Shown here: positions 1-13,933 of the stretch, one piece after another
How positions within the stretch are numbered: the stretch's first letter is position 1
Layout: every line of letters begins with the position of its first letter
Assembly (NCBI RefSeq): GCF_000828055.2
Contig: NZ_CP010523.2
Coordinates: 4,464,001-4,528,000, forward strand
Reading direction: 5' to 3'
DNA length: 64,000 nucleotides
From: Klebsiella variicola
GTDB lineage: Bacteria > Pseudomonadota > Gammaproteobacteria > Enterobacterales > Enterobacteriaceae
Program-made: the position numbers and the translations under genes
The notes under the pieces: model-generated
What the model was told of the DNA's origin: nothing
Database searches by the model: none
What the model saw: only the letters and a program-made list of their open reading frames with translations

Positions 1-2286
1 GGCGGAGTGCGACTTGTTAAATCCGTAACCGGCGAATTTCTCCACCAGGTCGAAGATTTTCATCGCCAGTTCGCCGTCAACGCCGTTTTTCTTCGCCCCA
101 TCTTCAAAGATAGAACGCTGCTTGGCCATCTCCTCCGGTTTTTTCTTACCCATCGCACGGCGCAGCATATCCGCGCCGCCGAGGGTATAACCGGAGAGCA
201 CCTGGGCAATCTGCATGACCTGTTCCTGATACAGGATAATGCCGTAGGTCGGCTCCAGCACCGGTTTCAGGCTCTCATGCTGCCACTGCACGTCCGGGTA
301 GGAAATCTCTTCGCGGCCGTGCTTACGGTCGATAAAGTTATCTACCATCCCCGACTGCAGCGGACCCGGGCGGAACAGGGCCACCAGCGCGATCATATCT
401 TCGAAGCAGTCAGGCTGCAGACGCTTAATCAGATCTTTCATGCCGCGCGATTCAAGCTGGAAGACCGCGGTGGTTTCCGAGCGCTGCAGCATGTCAAAGC
501 TTTTCTTGTCATCCAACGGGATAGCGGCGATATCCAACGGCCCTTCGCCGTTTTTCGCCCGCCGCTTGTTGATCATCTCCAGCGCCCAGTTAATGATAGT
601 GAGCGTACGCAGACCGAGGAAGTCGAATTTTACCAGCCCGGCGTATTCCACGTCGTTTTTGTCAAACTGGGTAACCGGATGCAGCCCCTGCTCATCGCAA
701 TACAGCGGCGCAAAGTCGGTAATTTTAGTGGGAGCGATAACCACCCCACCGGCGTGTTTACCGGCGTTTCGCGTCACCCCTTCCAGCTTACGCGCCATGT
801 CGATCAGCGCTTTAACTTCTTCGTCCGCCTCATAGATTTCCGGCAGCTGCGGTTCGGCTTCAAACGCTTTCGCCAGCGTCATACCCGGATCGGGCGGCAC
901 CAGCTTGGAGATACGGTCGACAAAGCCGTACGGGTGACCCAGCACGCGGCCCACATCGCGGATGACCGCTTTCGCCGCCATGGTGCCGAAGGTGATGATC
1001 TGCGATACCGCATCGCGGCCATACATGTCCGCCACGTGCTCAATAACCTGGTCGCGTTTCTCCATGCAGAAATCGACGTCGAAGTCGGGCATCGAGACAC
1101 GTTCCGGGTTAAGGAAACGTTCGAACAGCAGGTCGAATTCCAGCGGATCAAGATCGGTGATCTTCAGCGCGTAGGCCACCAGCGAGCCGGCGCCGGAACC
1201 GCGGCCCGGGCCAACCGGCACGCCGTTATCCTTCGACCACTGGATAAACTCCATGACGATCAGGAAGTAGCCCGGGAACCCCATCTGGTTGATAACCTGC
1301 AGTTCAATATCCAGACGCTGGTCATACTCCGGGCGCTTTTCAGCACGGACGGCAGGATCCGGGAAGAGAAATTCCAGCCGCTCTTCCAGACCCTCTTTCG
1401 ATTTCATGACCAGGAAATCTTCCGTGGTCATATCGCCGGTCGGGAACTGCGGCAGGAAATATTCGCCAAGCCGCACGGTGACGTTGCAGCGTTTGGCGAT
1501 CTCGACGCTGTTCTCCAGCGCTTCCGGGATATCGGCGAACAGCTCGCACATCTCCTCCTCACTGCGCATATATTGCTGCGGCGAGTAGTTGCGCGGCCGT
1601 TTCGGGTCGTCGAGCGTAAAGCCGTCGTGGATCGCGACGCGGATTTCATGGGCGTCGAAATCGCTGGTGTCGAGGAAGCGGACATCGTTGGTCGCCACCA
1701 CCGGCAGGCCGCGTGCTTCCGCCAGCGCCACGGCGGCGTGGAGATAGGCCTCTTCATCCTGACGACCGGTCCGGATCAGCTCAAGAAAATAACGGTCCGG
1801 GAAATGCTCTTCATAGAACGCGACGCACTGTTCCACTAACGGCATATTGCCGCGGATCAGGCTAACGCCGACGTCGCCTTTACGGCCGCCGGAAAGCAGA
1901 ATCAGCCCTTCCTGGTGTTCCACCAGCCAGTCGCGGTCAATCCACGGCCCCAGCGCGCCGTAGCCGCGCTGATAGGCGCGGGAAATGAGCAGCGTCAGGT
2001 TCTGGTAACCGGTGTTGTTCGCCGCCAGCACGGTCAGCTCGGTAAACTCATCGCCGAGCAGGTCGCACTGCACGTGAAAATCGGCGCCGACAATCGGCTT
2101 AATACCCGCGCCGTGTCCCGTCCCGTAGAACTTCACCAGCCCGCACAGGTTGGTGAAATCGGTGATCGCCAGCGCCGGCATGCCAAGCGAGGCCGCCTTC
2201 TTGACCAGTGGCCCGGTCTTTGCCAGCCCATCGATCATGGAATAGTCGCTGTGCACCCGCAGGTGTACGAAACGTGGTTCAGCCAT
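1..2286 (-). CDS. dnaE: DNA polymerase III alpha subunit (3' part of gene outside window)
   Basis: Catalytic subunit of the replicative polymerase; it extends DNA within the Pol III holoenzyme. The 762 codons present start with an ATG at 2286 and run off the left edge at the [10 protein letters not shown] region, so about 400 C-terminal residues (E. coli total 1160), including the beta-clamp and tau binding regions, are missing. Visible are the N-terminal PHP domain (HLRVHSDYS, residues 8-16), the MPDFDVDFC motif placing catalytic Asp401 and Asp403, and KFDFLGL with Asp555, numbered exactly as in E. coli. It is the last visible gene of the lpx-rnhB-dnaE run, 17 bp after rnhB, and is probably co-transcribed with it. 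Confidence 0.97.
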   Translation of the reverse strand, partial: MAEPRFVHLRVHSDYSMIDGLAKTGPLVKKAASLGMPALAITDFTNLCGLVKFYGTGHGAGIKPIVGADFHVQCDLLGDEFTELTVLAANNTGYQNLTLLISRAYQRGYGALGPWIDRDWLVEHQEGLILLSGGRKGDVGVSLIRGNMPLVEQCVAFYEEHFPDRYFLELIRTGRQDEEAYLHAAVALAEARGLPVVATNDVRFLDTSDFDAHEIRVAIHDGFTLDDPKRPRNYSPQQYMRSEEEMCELFADIPEALENSVEIAKRCNVTVRLGEYFLPQFPTGDMTTEDFLVMKSKEGLEERLEFLFPDPAVRAEKRPEYDQRLDIELQVINQMGFPGYFLIVMEFIQWSKDNGVPVGPGRGSGAGSLVAYALKITDLDPLEFDLLFERFLNPERVSMPDFDVDFCMEKRDQVIEHVADMYGRDAVSQIITFGTMAAKAVIRDVGRVLGHPYGFVDRISKLVPPDPGMTLAKAFEAEPQLPEIYEADEEVKALIDMARKLEGVTRNAGKHAGGVVIAPTKITDFAPLYCDEQGLHPVTQFDKNDVEYAGLVKFDFLGLRTLTIINWALEMINKRRAKNGEGPLDIAAIPLDDKKSFDMLQRSETTAVFQLESRGMKDLIKRLQPDCFEDMIALVALFRPGPLQSGMVDNFIDRKHGREEISYPDVQWQHESLKPVLEPTYGIILYQEQVMQIAQVLSGYTLGGADMLRRAMGKKKPEEMAKQRSIFEDGAKKNGVDGELAMKIFDLVEKFAGYGFNKSHSA

Positions 2287-2303
2287 CTTTAGATCCCGGT
2301 GAC

Positions 2304-2903
2304 TTAGTTGGACGCCAGGCCCAGGGCACGCTTCACCGGACCAAAACTGCGCCGGTGATGCTCTGTTGCGCCGTGTTCCTGCAGCTTCTGCAGGTGAACA
2401 GCGGTGGGATAGCCTTTATGCTGGGCAAATCCGTAGTGGGGAAATGCGAGGTCCAGCGTGGCCATTTCGGCGTCACGAGTGACTTTTGCCAGAATAGACG
2501 CTGCGCTGATTTCTGCCACCCGGCTGTCGCCTTTCACCACCGCCAGAGAGGGCATCGGCAGCGACGGACAGCGGTTGCCATCGATCAGGACAAACTCAGG
2601 AACAATGCTCAGGCCGGCGACGGCGCGCTGCATCGCCAGCATAGTGGCATGCAGAATATTCAGCTCGTCGATTTCGTGCGGCTCGGCACGCCCCAGGCTC
2701 CAGCACAGCGCTTTCTCTTTAATCTCATCGCACAGCGCCAGGCGACGCTTTTCGCTGAGTTTTTTGGAATCATTCAAACCCACAATCGGCTTCGCCGGAT
2801 CGAGGATCACCGCCGCGGTCACGACCGCGCCAACCAGCGGCCCGCGGCCAACTTCATCAACGCCGGCAACCAGATGGGTATGCGGATAGACGAACTCCAT
2901 CAT
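2304..2903 (-). CDS. rnhB: Ribonuclease HII
   Basis: Cuts RNA in RNA-DNA hybrids and starts removal of single misincorporated ribonucleotides from DNA. The 199-residue protein is full length for the family. The DEVGRG motif gives Asp16-Glu17, and Asp108 (LIDGN) and Asp126 (KGDSR) complete the four acidic metal-binding residues. Its ATG overlaps the lpxB stop by 4 bp, implying translational coupling inside the lpxA-lpxB-rnhB-dnaE operon. Confidence 0.97.
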   Translation of the reverse strand: MMEFVYPHTHLVAGVDEVGRGPLVGAVVTAAVILDPAKPIVGLNDSKKLSEKRRLALCDEIKEKALCWSLGRAEPHEIDELNILHATMLAMQRAVAGLSIVPEFVLIDGNRCPSLPMPSLAVVKGDSRVAEISAASILAKVTRDAEMATLDLAFPHYGFAQHKGYPTAVHLQKLQEHGATEHHRRSFGPVKRALGLASN

Positions 2904-4051
2904 TGTTTTGCTAACTCCAGTACGGCGTCCGCGGCCTGCTCATCGGCGTTGCAGCGGATCTGCTGATGCAGCGCGCGGAACGTCTCATGCATCTCGTGGC
3001 TGGTTTTGCCATCGGCCAGCAGCGGCTGCAGGGCGGCGGCCAGCGCCTGCGGCTCGCACTCATCCTGCAGTAGCTCTTTGACCAGCTCGCGACCGGCCAG
3101 CAGATTCGGCAAGGAGACGTAGTCGGTTTTCACCAGACGCTTTGCCAGCCAGAAGGTGAACGGCTTCATGCGGTAGCCAACCACCATCGGGCACTTCGCC
3201 AGCATGCACTCCAGCGCCGCCGTCCCGGAGGCCAGCAGCGCGGCGTCGCTGGCGATCATCGCATCGCGCGCCTGACCGTCCAGCATATGCACGATCATAT
3301 CCGGCGCCGTCTCAGCTTTGATTCGCTCAAACTGCTCCCGCCGTTTGGCATTGACCAGCGGCACCACCACCTGCAAATCGGGATAGGTGCCGCGTAACAA
3401 CTGCGCGGTTTTCAGAAAGTCCGCGCTGAGCATTTCGACTTCCGCGCCGCGGCTGCCGGGCAGCAACGCCAGACAGCGCACATTGTGCGGGATCCCTAAC
3501 CGGTCGCGCGCAGCGCCTTTGTCAGGATCCAGCGGCATCGCATCCGCCATGGTATGGCCGATAAAGCGGCAGGGGACGTTAAATTTGTCATAAAACGCTT
3601 TTTCGAAAGGCAGAAAAGCCAGCACCAGGTCGGTCGCTCTGCCGATTTTGAAAACGCGTTTTTGTCGCCAGGCCCAGACCGACGGGCTGACGTAGTGAAT
3701 CGTTTTGATGCCCTGCTTTTTCAGATTCCCTTCGAGGGTAATATTGAAGTCAGGGGCGTCGATGCCGACGAAGACATCGGGGCGCAGCTCGCCAAAGCGG
3801 CGGGTAAGATCGGCGCGAATATGCAGGAGACGGCGTAAGCGACCGAGCACCTCAACAATGCCCATCACCGCCAGCTCTTCCATTTCGTACCAGGCTTCGC
3901 ACCCTTCCGCCTGCATCAGCGGCCCCGCCACGCCGACAAAGCGCGCGTCAGGGATGCGCGCTTTGAGAGCCCGGATGAGGCCTGCACCAAGAATATCGCC
4001 GGAGGTTTCTCCGGCGACCAGGGCAATCGTCAGGGGACGCGGTTCAGCCAT
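2900..4051 (-). CDS. lpxB: Lipid-A-disaccharide synthase
   Basis: Inner-membrane-associated family GT19 glycosyltransferase that joins UDP-2,3-diacylglucosamine and lipid X to give the disaccharide core of lipid A, in the Raetz pathway. The 383 residues match the usual length of about 382. The N-terminal [15 protein letters not shown] stretch and the central YVSPSVWAW motif are typical LpxB signatures. The start overlaps the lpxA stop by one base, and lpxD-fabZ-lpxA lie immediately upstream, so the acylation and glycosylation steps of lipid A are made together. Confidence 0.97.
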   Translation of the reverse strand: MAEPRPLTIALVAGETSGDILGAGLIRALKARIPDARFVGVAGPLMQAEGCEAWYEMEELAVMGIVEVLGRLRRLLHIRADLTRRFGELRPDVFVGIDAPDFNITLEGNLKKQGIKTIHYVSPSVWAWRQKRVFKIGRATDLVLAFLPFEKAFYDKFNVPCRFIGHTMADAMPLDPDKGAARDRLGIPHNVRCLALLPGSRGAEVEMLSADFLKTAQLLRGTYPDLQVVVPLVNAKRREQFERIKAETAPDMIVHMLDGQARDAMIASDAALLASGTAALECMLAKCPMVVGYRMKPFTFWLAKRLVKTDYVSLPNLLAGRELVKELLQDECEPQALAAALQPLLADGKTSHEMHETFRALHQQIRCNADEQAADAVLELAKQ

Positions 4052-4839
4052 TAACGAATCAAGCCGCGAGTGGAACGGGCAAAGAAATCAACAAACGGCT
4101 GAACTTCAGGATGCTGAGTCGCCAGTTCGGCGATTTCCGGTTTGGCTTCGTCCAGCGTTTTGCCGCTGCGGTACAGCAGTTTATACGCGTTACGAATCGC
4201 GGTAATCGCCTCACGGCTAAAGCCGCGGCGTTTCAGCCCTTCGATGTTGACGCCAAACGGCGTCGCGTGGTTACCCTGGGCAATCACGAACGGCGGAACG
4301 TCCTGCGCCACGCCGGAGCATCCGCCTACCATGACGTGTGCGCCGATGATGCAGAACTGGTGTACTGCGGTCATGCCGCCGATGATGACGAAATCATCCA
4401 GAGATACGTGACCGGCCAAGGTTGCGTTATTGGCCAGAATGCAGCGATCGCCAAGCGTACAATCGTGCGCCACATGGGCGTTGATCATCAGCAGGTTATC
4501 GTTGCCCACCTTTGTTAATCCACCGCCCTGTACTGTGCCGCGATGAATGGTGACGCTTTCGCGGATGCGGTTGCGATCGCCAATTTCCACCCGGGTCGGT
4601 TCGCCAGCATATTTCAGATCCTGGTTAACTTCGCCGATGGAAGCGAACTGATAGATCTCATTGTCACGGCCGATTTTGGTATGGCCGTTAACGACGACAT
4701 GAGACTTCAGTACGGTGCCTTCGCCAATTTCGACGTTAGCGCCAACAATACAAAACGGACCAATGTGAACGTTAGCACCAATGACGGCGCCTTCTTCTAC
4801 AATGGCGGTAGGATGAACAAAAGCGGTTTTATCAATCAC
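4051..4839 (-). CDS. lpxA: UDP-N-acetylglucosamine O-acyltransferase
   Basis: First enzyme of lipid A synthesis; it transfers 3-hydroxymyristate from ACP to UDP-GlcNAc in the cytoplasm. The 262-residue protein is built of left-handed beta-helix hexapeptide repeats over its first 190 residues, followed by a helical C-terminal part. The catalytic His125 sits in INAHVAHDC. Translation starts at GTG (GTG ATT GAT AAA), as I recall for E. coli. The start lies 3 bp after the fabZ stop, in tight operon spacing. Confidence 0.97.
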   Translation of the reverse strand: MIDKTAFVHPTAIVEEGAVIGANVHIGPFCIVGANVEIGEGTVLKSHVVVNGHTKIGRDNEIYQFASIGEVNQDLKYAGEPTRVEIGDRNRIRESVTIHRGTVQGGGLTKVGNDNLLMINAHVAHDCTLGDRCILANNATLAGHVSLDDFVIIGGMTAVHQFCIIGAHVMVGGCSGVAQDVPPFVIAQGNHATPFGVNIEGLKRRGFSREAITAIRNAYKLLYRSGKTLDEAKPEIAELATQHPEVQPFVDFFARSTRGLIR

Positions 4840-4842
4840 GTA

Positions 4843-5298
4843 TCAGGCCTCCCGGCTACGCGCACACATCATCGTCGCTTCGCATACCACTTTACCGTCA
4901 ACCAGCGCGACGCCTTTGAAACGGGTCAGGCCGCGGCGGGTTTTCTCGAAAGTGACTTCCATAATCATCTGATCGCCTGGTACTACCGGACGTTTGAAGC
5001 GCGCTTCGTCGATGCCTGCGAAATAATACAGCTCGCCTGGCTCCAGTTTTCCGACGCTTTTAAATGCCAGAATCCCGGTGGCCTGCGCCATCGCTTCCAG
5101 AATCAGCACGCCAGGCAAAATCGGCTTACCAGGGAAGTGCCCCTGGAAAAACGGCTCGTTTACAGAAACATTTTTTACTGCGCGCAGAAAACGACCTTCT
5201 TCAAAATCCAGCACGCGGTCTACCAGCAGGAACGGGTAACGGTGAGGCAGAAGTTCCAGAATCTCTTCAATGTGCAGAGTATGAGTGTCAGTAGTCAA
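4843..5298 (-). CDS. fabZ: 3-hydroxyacyl-ACP dehydratase FabZ (TTG start)
   Basis: Dehydrates beta-hydroxyacyl-ACP to trans-2-enoyl-ACP in fatty acid elongation and competes with LpxA and LpxD for hydroxymyristoyl-ACP. The hot-dog-fold protein has catalytic His54 (QGHFPGKP) and Glu68 (LILEAMAQ). I place the start at the TTG at 5298, giving 151 residues. AGGA lies about 7 bases upstream, and E. coli fabZ also begins with TTG. A longer in-frame ATG at 5370 would add 24 residues with no family counterpart and is probably not used. Confidence 0.95.
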   Translation of the reverse strand: MTTDTHTLHIEEILELLPHRYPFLLVDRVLDFEEGRFLRAVKNVSVNEPFFQGHFPGKPILPGVLILEAMAQATGILAFKSVGKLEPGELYYFAGIDEARFKRPVVPGDQMIMEVTFEKTRRGLTRFKGVALVDGKVVCEATMMCARSREA

Positions 5299-5403
5299 AA
5301 TACTCTTCCTGTCTAAATGTACTAAAAGGCAATAATAACACGGCCTGCGGCAATCTTTTAGCGAATGCAACAGGCCGGAAATGTCATGTGACCAAATGAT
5401 GAA

Positions 5404-6429
5404 TTAGTCTTGTTGATTAACCTTGCGCTCAATCGCTTTCAGGCGCTTGCTCATCTCGTCAATATTCATCACCAGCGCCGCAGTTTTACGCCACGCCTTG
5501 TTCGGCTGCAGCGGAATACCGGAGGAGTATACGCCAGGTTCAGAGATAGGACGCATCACCATCCCCATCCCCGTGACGGTGACTTTATCGCAGATTTCCA
5601 TATGGCCGTTAATCACGCTGGCGCCGCCAATCATGCAGTAGCGGCCAATTTTCAGGCTGCCCGCCATGATAACGCCGCCGGCAACCGCGGTATTGTCGCC
5701 AATTACCACGTTATGCGCAATCTGACACTGATTATCAATGATAACGCCGTTACCGATAAGGGTATCGTCCAGCGCGCCGCGATCGATGGTGGTGCAGGCG
5801 CCAATCTCCACGCGATCGCCAATAATGACGCGACCCAGTTGCGGGATCTTGACCCAGTTACCGCGATCGTTAGCATAACCGAAGCCATCCGCGCCGATCA
5901 CCGTGCTGGACTGGATCAGGCAATTCTCGCCGATCTCAATCTCATGGTAAATGGTCACATTGGCCCACAAACGCGAGCCGGCACCGATTTTCGTATTTTT
6001 CCCAACGAAGCAGCCTGCGCCGATCGCCACGTTATCGCCCAGTACAACACCGGATTCGATAACCGCGTTAGCGCCGATCGCCACGTTGTTACCCAGCTTC
6101 GCCGACGGATCGATGACCGCGCTCGGCGCGATATCCTGTGCCGGCTGTGGCGTGGTATCAAGAATTTGAGCCATGCGCGCGTAGGTCAGGTAGGGATTAC
6201 GCACTACCAGCGCGGCGCTATGGGCAAAAGGCAAATCATCCTGCGTCATGACAACGGCAGAAGCCTGACAAGCGGCCAGGTGTTCACGGTACTTAGGGTT
6301 GACCATGAAAGTGATTTGGCCCGTTTTCGCGCTCTGCATGGACGCAACGCCGGTGATGACGATATCGCCATCACCGTGTAATTCTGCATCCAACTGCTGC
6401 GCGAGATCAGCCAGTCGAATTGAAGGCAT
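5404..6429 (-). CDS. lpxD: UDP-3-O-(3-hydroxymyristoyl)glucosamine N-acyltransferase
   Basis: Third step of lipid A synthesis; it N-acylates UDP-3-O-acylglucosamine using hydroxymyristoyl-ACP. The 341 residues match E. coli. The N-terminal uridine-binding domain (about 1-100) is followed by hexapeptide-repeat beta-helix (about 105-310) and a short helical tail. Catalytic His239 is in NQCQIAHN. The start codon lies 3 bp after the skp stop, so LpxD follows Skp and BamA in one transcript. Confidence 0.97.
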   Translation of the reverse strand: MPSIRLADLAQQLDAELHGDGDIVITGVASMQSAKTGQITFMVNPKYREHLAACQASAVVMTQDDLPFAHSAALVVRNPYLTYARMAQILDTTPQPAQDIAPSAVIDPSAKLGNNVAIGANAVIESGVVLGDNVAIGAGCFVGKNTKIGAGSRLWANVTIYHEIEIGENCLIQSSTVIGADGFGYANDRGNWVKIPQLGRVIIGDRVEIGACTTIDRGALDDTLIGNGVIIDNQCQIAHNVVIGDNTAVAGGVIMAGSLKIGRYCMIGGASVINGHMEICDKVTVTGMGMVMRPISEPGVYSSGIPLQPNKAWRKTAALVMNIDEMSKRLKAIERKVNQQD

Positions 6430-6432
6430 TAC

Positions 6433-6918
6433 TTATTTAACCTGTTTCAGCACATCAGCGGTGATGTCTTTTACATCGCTGCTGTTGTATGCAACGGCAT
6501 TTGCGTCAACCACCAGATCGATGCTCTGATCTTTCGCTACGCTCTGTACAGCAGTCTGGATGCGGGTAACCAGTTTGCCACGCTCTTCGTTGGAACGACG
6601 TGCGCGATCCTGTTCAAACGCCTGCGCTTTCTGGGAGAAGGTCTGGCGCTGAGCCATCACGTCTTTTTCCAGTTTGGTACGATCGGCGCCCGGCTTCATG
6701 GACTGCAGACGCTGCATTTTAGACTGCAGGTCGCCTTCCATACGCTGCAGTTCGCTAGCGCGGCCTTTGAACTCGTTTTCCAGCGTGTTGGAAACGCCAG
6801 TTTTCTGGGCAACCTGTTGGAACAGGCTGTTCATGTTCACCAGGGCAATTTTATCTGCCGCCTGAGCGGAAGTTACCATTGCCAAACCCAGACCTGCAGC
6901 TAATAACCACTTTTTCAC
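6433..6918 (-). CDS. skp: Periplasmic chaperone Skp (OmpH)
   Basis: Trimeric periplasmic holdase that carries unfolded outer-membrane proteins from the Sec translocon to the BAM complex. The 161-residue precursor has a signal peptide with likely cleavage after AQA at residue 20. The mature protein begins ADKIALVNM and continues into long charged helices rich in Gln, Lys, Arg and Glu, which form the tentacles. It lies directly downstream of bamA, its functional partner. Confidence 0.97.
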   Translation of the reverse strand: MKKWLLAAGLGLAMVTSAQAADKIALVNMNSLFQQVAQKTGVSNTLENEFKGRASELQRMEGDLQSKMQRLQSMKPGADRTKLEKDVMAQRQTFSQKAQAFEQDRARRSNEERGKLVTRIQTAVQSVAKDQSIDLVVDANAVAYNSSDVKDITADVLKQVK

Positions 6919-6972
6919 AATAAACTCCTTACCATCCCATGAGTACCCAGGGGTACCGTTATTTGCGTGGCG

Positions 6973-6995
6973 AGGCGATAACCGCGTTATCGCCT
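6973..6995. other. Perfect hairpin between bamA and skp
   Basis: A 10-bp perfect inverted repeat (AGGCGATAAC, 3-base loop, GTTATCGCCT) lies in the 121-bp bamA-skp gap. It lacks the T run of an intrinsic terminator, so an mRNA-stabilising or partial attenuation role is only a guess. Confidence 0.5.
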
Positions 6996-7039
6996 ACAGT
7001 CAGCGCTATACTGCACTTGCATTCCGTTGCCGCCAACAA

Positions 7040-9487
<2,448 letters not shown>

Positions 9488-9500
9488 CTAACAAACTCTC

Positions 9501-10853
9501 TTATAACCGAGAGAAATCATTGAAAAGTGCAAGCCCCATTAACAGCACCAGCAGTATTGAGCCAATGCGATAACTAAAGTCTTGAACTCGCTCGGATACC
9601 GGCCCGCCCTTCAGCTTTTCGATCGCTAAAAACAGCAGATGTCCCCCATCCAGTACGGGCAGTGGGAACAGGTTGATGATTCCGAGGTTCACGCTAATCA
9701 GCGCAAGGAACATCAGATAATAAATCAACCCAAACTCCGCTGACATTCCAGCCCCCTGAGCGATAGAGATCGGCCCACTGAGGTTGTTCAGTTTGACATC
9801 ACCGGTTATCAATTTACCCAGCATCCTGACCGTCAGTGACATCAGCTGCCAGGTTTTATCCGTGGCTTCAGCGATGGCGGCAAACGGTCCGTACTGACGT
9901 ACTGTCTTGTATTCCTCAGGTAGCGGGATGACCTTTGGCACCACCCCTGCGAACCCTTCTGCCTTACCTTTTACCGTTTTCGCATCCGGCGTCAGGGTTA
10001 ACGGCAGCGCACTCCCCTGCCGTTCAATCTCCAGCGCCAGCGCTTTGCCCGGATTATCTCGCACCAGATTAACAAACGTCATCCACTGCGTTAACGGTTG
10101 ACCATCGACTTTAACGATCCGGTCGCCCGCTTGCAAACCCGCTTTCTGAGCTGCCGAGCCCGTCTGGACCTCCGCCAGCACCGTATCAATCTGCGCGCTG
10201 CGCGGCTGGATCCCCAGCGAGGTCACGGGATCTTGCTTGTCTGGCTCAAACGCCCAGTGCCGCAGATCGACGATTTTATCCTGGCGCTGATTGGTCCCGA
10301 AAGGGGCGACGGTAAGTATTGTTTGCGGGTTGCCGATTTTGGCGACCAGCTGCATACGCACCGCATCCCAATCAGGCGTTTCGATACCATCTATCGCTTT
10401 AAGTTCCGTTCCTTTTGCAATTTGTGCTTGCGCGGCAACCGAATTGGGCGTTATTTCACCCACCACCGGTCGCACGCCAGGAACGCCGATAATAAAGACC
10501 AGCCAGTAAGCAAAGATAGCGAAAATGAAGTTAGCGATGGGGCCGGCGGCAATCACCGCCGCACGCTGGCCGACGGTTTTATTGTTGAAGGCGTAGTGGC
10601 GCATCTCCGGCGCCACCGCCTCGACGCGCTCGTCCAGCATCTTGACGTAGCCGCCCAGCGGGATCAGGGCAATCACGAACTCCGTGCCCTGCTTATCCAT
10701 CCGCCGCCACAGCGCTTTGCCAAAGCCGATAGAAAAACGCTCAACCCGGATGCCGCAGCGGCGCGCCACCCAAAAATGGCCAAACTCATGCACCGTAATC
10801 AGTACGCCAAGCGCAATGATAAAAGCTGCCAGATTCCAGAGCACGCTCAGCAT
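9501..10853 (-). CDS. rseP: Site-2 protease RseP (sigma-E regulator)
   Basis: Inner-membrane zinc metalloprotease that cuts the anti-sigma factor RseA after DegS, releasing sigma E; it also clears signal-peptide remnants. The HEFGH zinc motif is at residues 22-26 in the first membrane segment, and the second active-site motif ([11 protein letters not shown]) lies near residue 400. Two periplasmic PDZ domains lie between. I chose the ATG at 10853, giving 450 residues as in E. coli; an ATG five codons upstream gives a leader absent from the family. It is followed 31 bp later by bamA, whose folding state feeds this pathway. Confidence 0.96.
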   Translation of the reverse strand: MLSVLWNLAAFIIALGVLITVHEFGHFWVARRCGIRVERFSIGFGKALWRRMDKQGTEFVIALIPLGGYVKMLDERVEAVAPEMRHYAFNNKTVGQRAAVIAAGPIANFIFAIFAYWLVFIIGVPGVRPVVGEITPNSVAAQAQIAKGTELKAIDGIETPDWDAVRMQLVAKIGNPQTILTVAPFGTNQRQDKIVDLRHWAFEPDKQDPVTSLGIQPRSAQIDTVLAEVQTGSAAQKAGLQAGDRIVKVDGQPLTQWMTFVNLVRDNPGKALALEIERQGSALPLTLTPDAKTVKGKAEGFAGVVPKVIPLPEEYKTVRQYGPFAAIAEATDKTWQLMSLTVRMLGKLITGDVKLNNLSGPISIAQGAGMSAEFGLIYYLMFLALISVNLGIINLFPLPVLDGGHLLFLAIEKLKGGPVSERVQDFSYRIGSILLVLLMGLALFNDFSRL

Positions 10854-10864
10854 ATAACCTTCCG

Positions 10865-11722
10865 TCAAATCGTCCTGAAGACCAACAGTAGCAGACAGGC
10901 GAAGACCGGTACCGCCGCCGTCAGGCTGTCGATACGATCGAGAATACCGCCGTGTCCGGGAATCAAGTGCCCGCTATCCTTAATGCCGGCCTCGCGCTTA
11001 AACATACTTTCCGTCAGATCGCCCAGCACGGAAGCCAGGGCCGCCACCACGGAACAGACCAGCAGCACCGTCGGCGTGACGTCAAGATGCGCCCATTCCC
11101 CGTAAGCCCAGGAGATCACGGCCGCCGTCAGCAAACCGCCAAAAAAACCCTGCCAGGTTTTTCCCGGTGAAACCTTCGGCGCCAGCTTATGCTTGCCGAA
11201 CATTTTGCCAAACATGTAGGCGCCAGAGTCGGCTCCCCAGACCAGGATCATGACGTACAGCAGCCACACCGCACCGCTGTAGTGATTATCGGTATAGTGC
11301 CAGGCGCGCAGCGCCAGCATGCCCCAGAAAAACGGAACAATGGTCAATATGCCGAAGATAAGGCGCAGCACTTTGGAATGGCGCCAGAATGCCGCCGACG
11401 CCGGGTACGATAACACCAGCAACAGCGCGACGATCCACCAGGCGAATGAGGCCCATAGTGAACCTTCCACCATCGGTTGATGAACGTCATAATGGTATTC
11501 AGGCAGCAGAAAAAGCATGGCAGCCAGCAGAAGGCCGCACAGCACCGCCAGCCAGACCCGCTGCGACGTTGAGGTGAAACCGCTCAGTTGCCCCCACTCC
11601 CACGCGGCGAGCATGCAGACCACGAGGGTCACGATAGCAAATCCCATCGGCGGCAATAAGAACAGCGCCGCAATGACGACGGGAATTAAGACGAAAGCAG
11701 ATATCAGGCGATACTTCAGCAA
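10865..11722 (-). CDS. cdsA: Phosphatidate cytidylyltransferase (TTG start)
   Basis: Makes CDP-diacylglycerol from CTP and phosphatidate, the branch point of phospholipid synthesis, in the inner membrane. The 285-residue protein is mostly hydrophobic with about eight membrane segments. The C-terminal CDP-alcohol signature is visible ([18 protein letters not shown] then DRIDS). The first codon is TTG at 11722, with a GGGGGT ribosome-binding stretch just upstream. It lies 12 bp downstream of uppS. Confidence 0.96.
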   Translation of the reverse strand: MLKYRLISAFVLIPVVIAALFLLPPMGFAIVTLVVCMLAAWEWGQLSGFTSTSQRVWLAVLCGLLLAAMLFLLPEYHYDVHQPMVEGSLWASFAWWIVALLLVLSYPASAAFWRHSKVLRLIFGILTIVPFFWGMLALRAWHYTDNHYSGAVWLLYVMILVWGADSGAYMFGKMFGKHKLAPKVSPGKTWQGFFGGLLTAAVISWAYGEWAHLDVTPTVLLVCSVVAALASVLGDLTESMFKREAGIKDSGHLIPGHGGILDRIDSLTAAVPVFACLLLLVFRTI

Positions 11723-11734
11723 AAGTGACCCCCA

Positions 11735-12496
11735 TCAGGCATGACTGCCACCCGGCTCAGTGCCGCCGAAACGACGCTCTCGATTAACAAAGGCATGGAG
11801 TGCACCTTCAAAGTCCTGTTCAGCAAAATCGGGCCAAAGAACATCCGTAAAGTAAAGTTCGGCATAGGCAATTTGCCAAATCAAAAAGTTACTTATTCGG
11901 TGCTCTCCCCCGGTCCTAATAACTAAATCAACGGGAGCCAGTTCATGCATGCAGACCTGCTGACTCAGCATTTCTTCCGTGATCTCTTCAGGCAGCAGCG
12001 TCCCGTCCTGTACTTGTTTCGCCAGCAGACGAACGCCCTGGGTAATATCCCAGCGACCGCCGTAATTTGCCGCAATGTTCAGCGTTAAGCCGGTATTGTT
12101 TGCGGTCAACGCTTCCGCTTTGCGGATGCGTTCCTGCAGGCGCGCATTGAAGCGCGTGGTGTCGCCAATGACCCGCAAACGCACATTGTGTCGGTGCAGG
12201 CTTTTGACTTCGCTATCCAGCGCCCAGACGAACAGTTCCATCAGCGCGCTGACTTCCTGGGCTGGACGGTTCCAGTTTTCGCTGCTGAACGCGTATAACG
12301 TTAACGCCTCAATTCCATTATTCGCCGCGAAGGAGACCGCGCGACGCACGGATTTCGCACCGGCCTTGTGCCCGAAAGCGCGAATTTTACCTTGCCGTTT
12401 CGCCCAACGGCCGTTGCCATCCATAATAATGGCGACATGACGGCAGCCATGAGTTGGCGATATTTCGCTGACAGTTTGATTAGCAGACAACATCAC
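11735..12496 (-). CDS. uppS: Undecaprenyl diphosphate synthase
   Basis: cis-Prenyltransferase that adds eight isopentenyl units to farnesyl diphosphate, making the C55 lipid carrier for peptidoglycan and O-antigen. The IIMDGNGRWAKRQG motif carries catalytic Asp26 when counted from the GTG at 12496 (253 residues, as in E. coli). The C-terminal RTGGEHRISNFL signature is present. An ATG six codons further in and another at 12511 are alternatives; none has a strong Shine-Dalgarno sequence. Also known as ispU. It heads the uppS-cdsA-rseP-bamA run. Confidence 0.95.
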   Translation of the reverse strand: MMLSANQTVSEISPTHGCRHVAIIMDGNGRWAKRQGKIRAFGHKAGAKSVRRAVSFAANNGIEALTLYAFSSENWNRPAQEVSALMELFVWALDSEVKSLHRHNVRLRVIGDTTRFNARLQERIRKAEALTANNTGLTLNIAANYGGRWDITQGVRLLAKQVQDGTLLPEEITEEMLSQQVCMHELAPVDLVIRTGGEHRISNFLIWQIAYAELYFTDVLWPDFAEQDFEGALHAFVNRERRFGGTEPGGSHA

Positions 12497-12622
12497 GCGT
12501 TTTAAGTCCATAATAAGGATTAACTAGCCACCAAACAGAGGCCACCGGGCCGCGCTGGATACGCATTTTTATCCGATGCCGGGGCTGCAGCCAATCGCAG
12601 AGAACAACCAAAAGCTTTACGC

Positions 12623-12646
12623 AAAAAAGCCGTGTTTTGCCACGGC
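12623..12646 (-). terminator. Intrinsic terminator after dxr
   Basis: On the minus strand GCCGTG, a six-base loop and CACGGC are followed directly by TTTTTT. It lies 85-108 bp downstream of the dxr stop and upstream of uppS, separating dxr from the uppS operon. Confidence 0.75.
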
Positions 12647-12730
12647 CACCGTAATCTTTAACAACAAAATGCAACGATCGGGTGGCGCAGACTATATCAC
12701 CGAAGCCTTTCGCCCACAAATACCACCGCG

Positions 12731-13933
12731 TTACGCCTGCGCGCCCAAACGATTAAGCTGCTGGTGAGCTACCGCACGAGCGTCAGCGTCGATAACCAGA
12801 ACATCATCAATGCTTTGCGGCTCCTGCAGGTTCATCTTATCCAGCACCGCCAGATTCACCGCCGCAATATCGGTAAAGCGGATATCGCCATGCAGAAACG
12901 CGGCAACTGACTCTTCATTGGCCGCATTCAGCGCCGTGGTGGCCGCCTGGCCGACGTCAAACGCGTCCATCGCCAGCTTCAGGCAGGGATAGCGGGCGTA
13001 GTCCGGCGCGGAGAAGCTCAGGTTGCTCAGCTGGCAGAAGTCCAGTGGTTTGACCCCGGAGCTCAGGCGCTGTGGCCAGCCCATGGTATGAGCAATCGGC
13101 GTGCGCATATCCGGCTCCCCAAGCTGGGCCAGCACGCTGCCGTCCTGATAGCGAACCATCGAGTGGATCACCGACTGCGGGTGGATCAGCACTTCCATCT
13201 GCTGCGCCGAAGCATTGAACAGCCAGCGGGCTTCAATATATTCCAGACCTTTGTTCATCATCGTGGCTGAATCGACGGAGATCTTACGTCCCATCGACCA
13301 GTTGGGATGGCGGCAGGCCTGATCCGGGGTCATCGCCGATAGTTCAGCCACGTCCGTCTCGCGGAAAGGCCCCCCGGAACCGGTTAACAGAATGGACGAG
13401 ACGCCATTCCGGGTGAGGTCAGCGTATCCCAGATGCTGTTGAATTGTCTCCGGCATACTCTGAAAAATCGCGTTATGTTCGCTATCGACCGGCAGCAATC
13501 GCGCCCCCGACCGCTGAACGGCCTCCATGAACAAGCGACCGCAGGTCACCAGCGATTCTTTATTCGCCAACAACACGGTTTTCCCGGCGCGGATCGCCGC
13601 CAGCGTCGGTACCAGCCCCGCCGCGCCGACGATTGCCGCCATCACCTGATCGACCTCATCCAGCGCCGCGACCTCAGCCGCCGCCTGCTGGCCGCTCAGC
13701 ACTTCGGTACGGCAGCCATGCTCATGCAGACGGGTGCGCAACCGCTCAGCACTTTGCGCATCATCCATCACGGCGTAACGCGGAGTAAATTCCAGGCATT
13801 GTTCAACCATGCGGTCAACGTTTTTCCCCGCGACCAGCGCGGCGACGGAAAAGCAACCAGGGTTATGGCGTACCACGTCCAGCGTGCTACAGCCAATGGA
13901 GCCGGTCGAACCGAGAACGGTTAATTGCTTCAT
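12731..13933 (-). CDS. dxr: 1-deoxy-D-xylulose 5-phosphate reductoisomerase
   Basis: Converts DXP to 2-C-methylerythritol 4-phosphate using NADPH, the committed step of the MEP isoprenoid pathway that feeds UppS next door. The N-terminal Rossmann motif ([11 protein letters not shown], residues 5-15), metal-binding region PVDSEHNA and the substrate loop [20 protein letters not shown] are present. I use the ATG at 13933, giving 400 residues (E. coli 398). The longer in-frame start at 13999 would add a hydrophobic leader unlike any family member. Confidence 0.97.
   Translation of the reverse strand: MKQLTVLGSTGSIGCSTLDVVRHNPGCFSVAALVAGKNVDRMVEQCLEFTPRYAVMDDAQSAERLRTRLHEHGCRTEVLSGQQAAAEVAALDEVDQVMAAIVGAAGLVPTLAAIRAGKTVLLANKESLVTCGRLFMEAVQRSGARLLPVDSEHNAIFQSMPETIQQHLGYADLTRNGVSSILLTGSGGPFRETDVAELSAMTPDQACRHPNWSMGRKISVDSATMMNKGLEYIEARWLFNASAQQMEVLIHPQSVIHSMVRYQDGSVLAQLGEPDMRTPIAHTMGWPQRLSSGVKPLDFCQLSNLSFSAPDYARYPCLKLAMDAFDVGQAATTALNAANEESVAAFLHGDIRFTDIAAVNLAVLDKMNLQEPQSIDDVLVIDADARAVAHQQLNRLGAQA

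Noticed and set aside
7-1839. Long plus-strand open frame (610 codons)
   Set aside because: Antisense shadow of dnaE; the minus strand encodes the polymerase motifs and the plus frame has no recognisable domain.
5299-5370. Longer ATG start for fabZ
   Set aside because: Adds 24 residues with no family counterpart; the TTG at 5298 has a ribosome-binding site and family precedent.
12480-12719. 79-codon minus-strand frame between dxr and uppS
   Set aside because: It contains the dxr terminator hairpin and overlaps the uppS start; unlikely to be translated.
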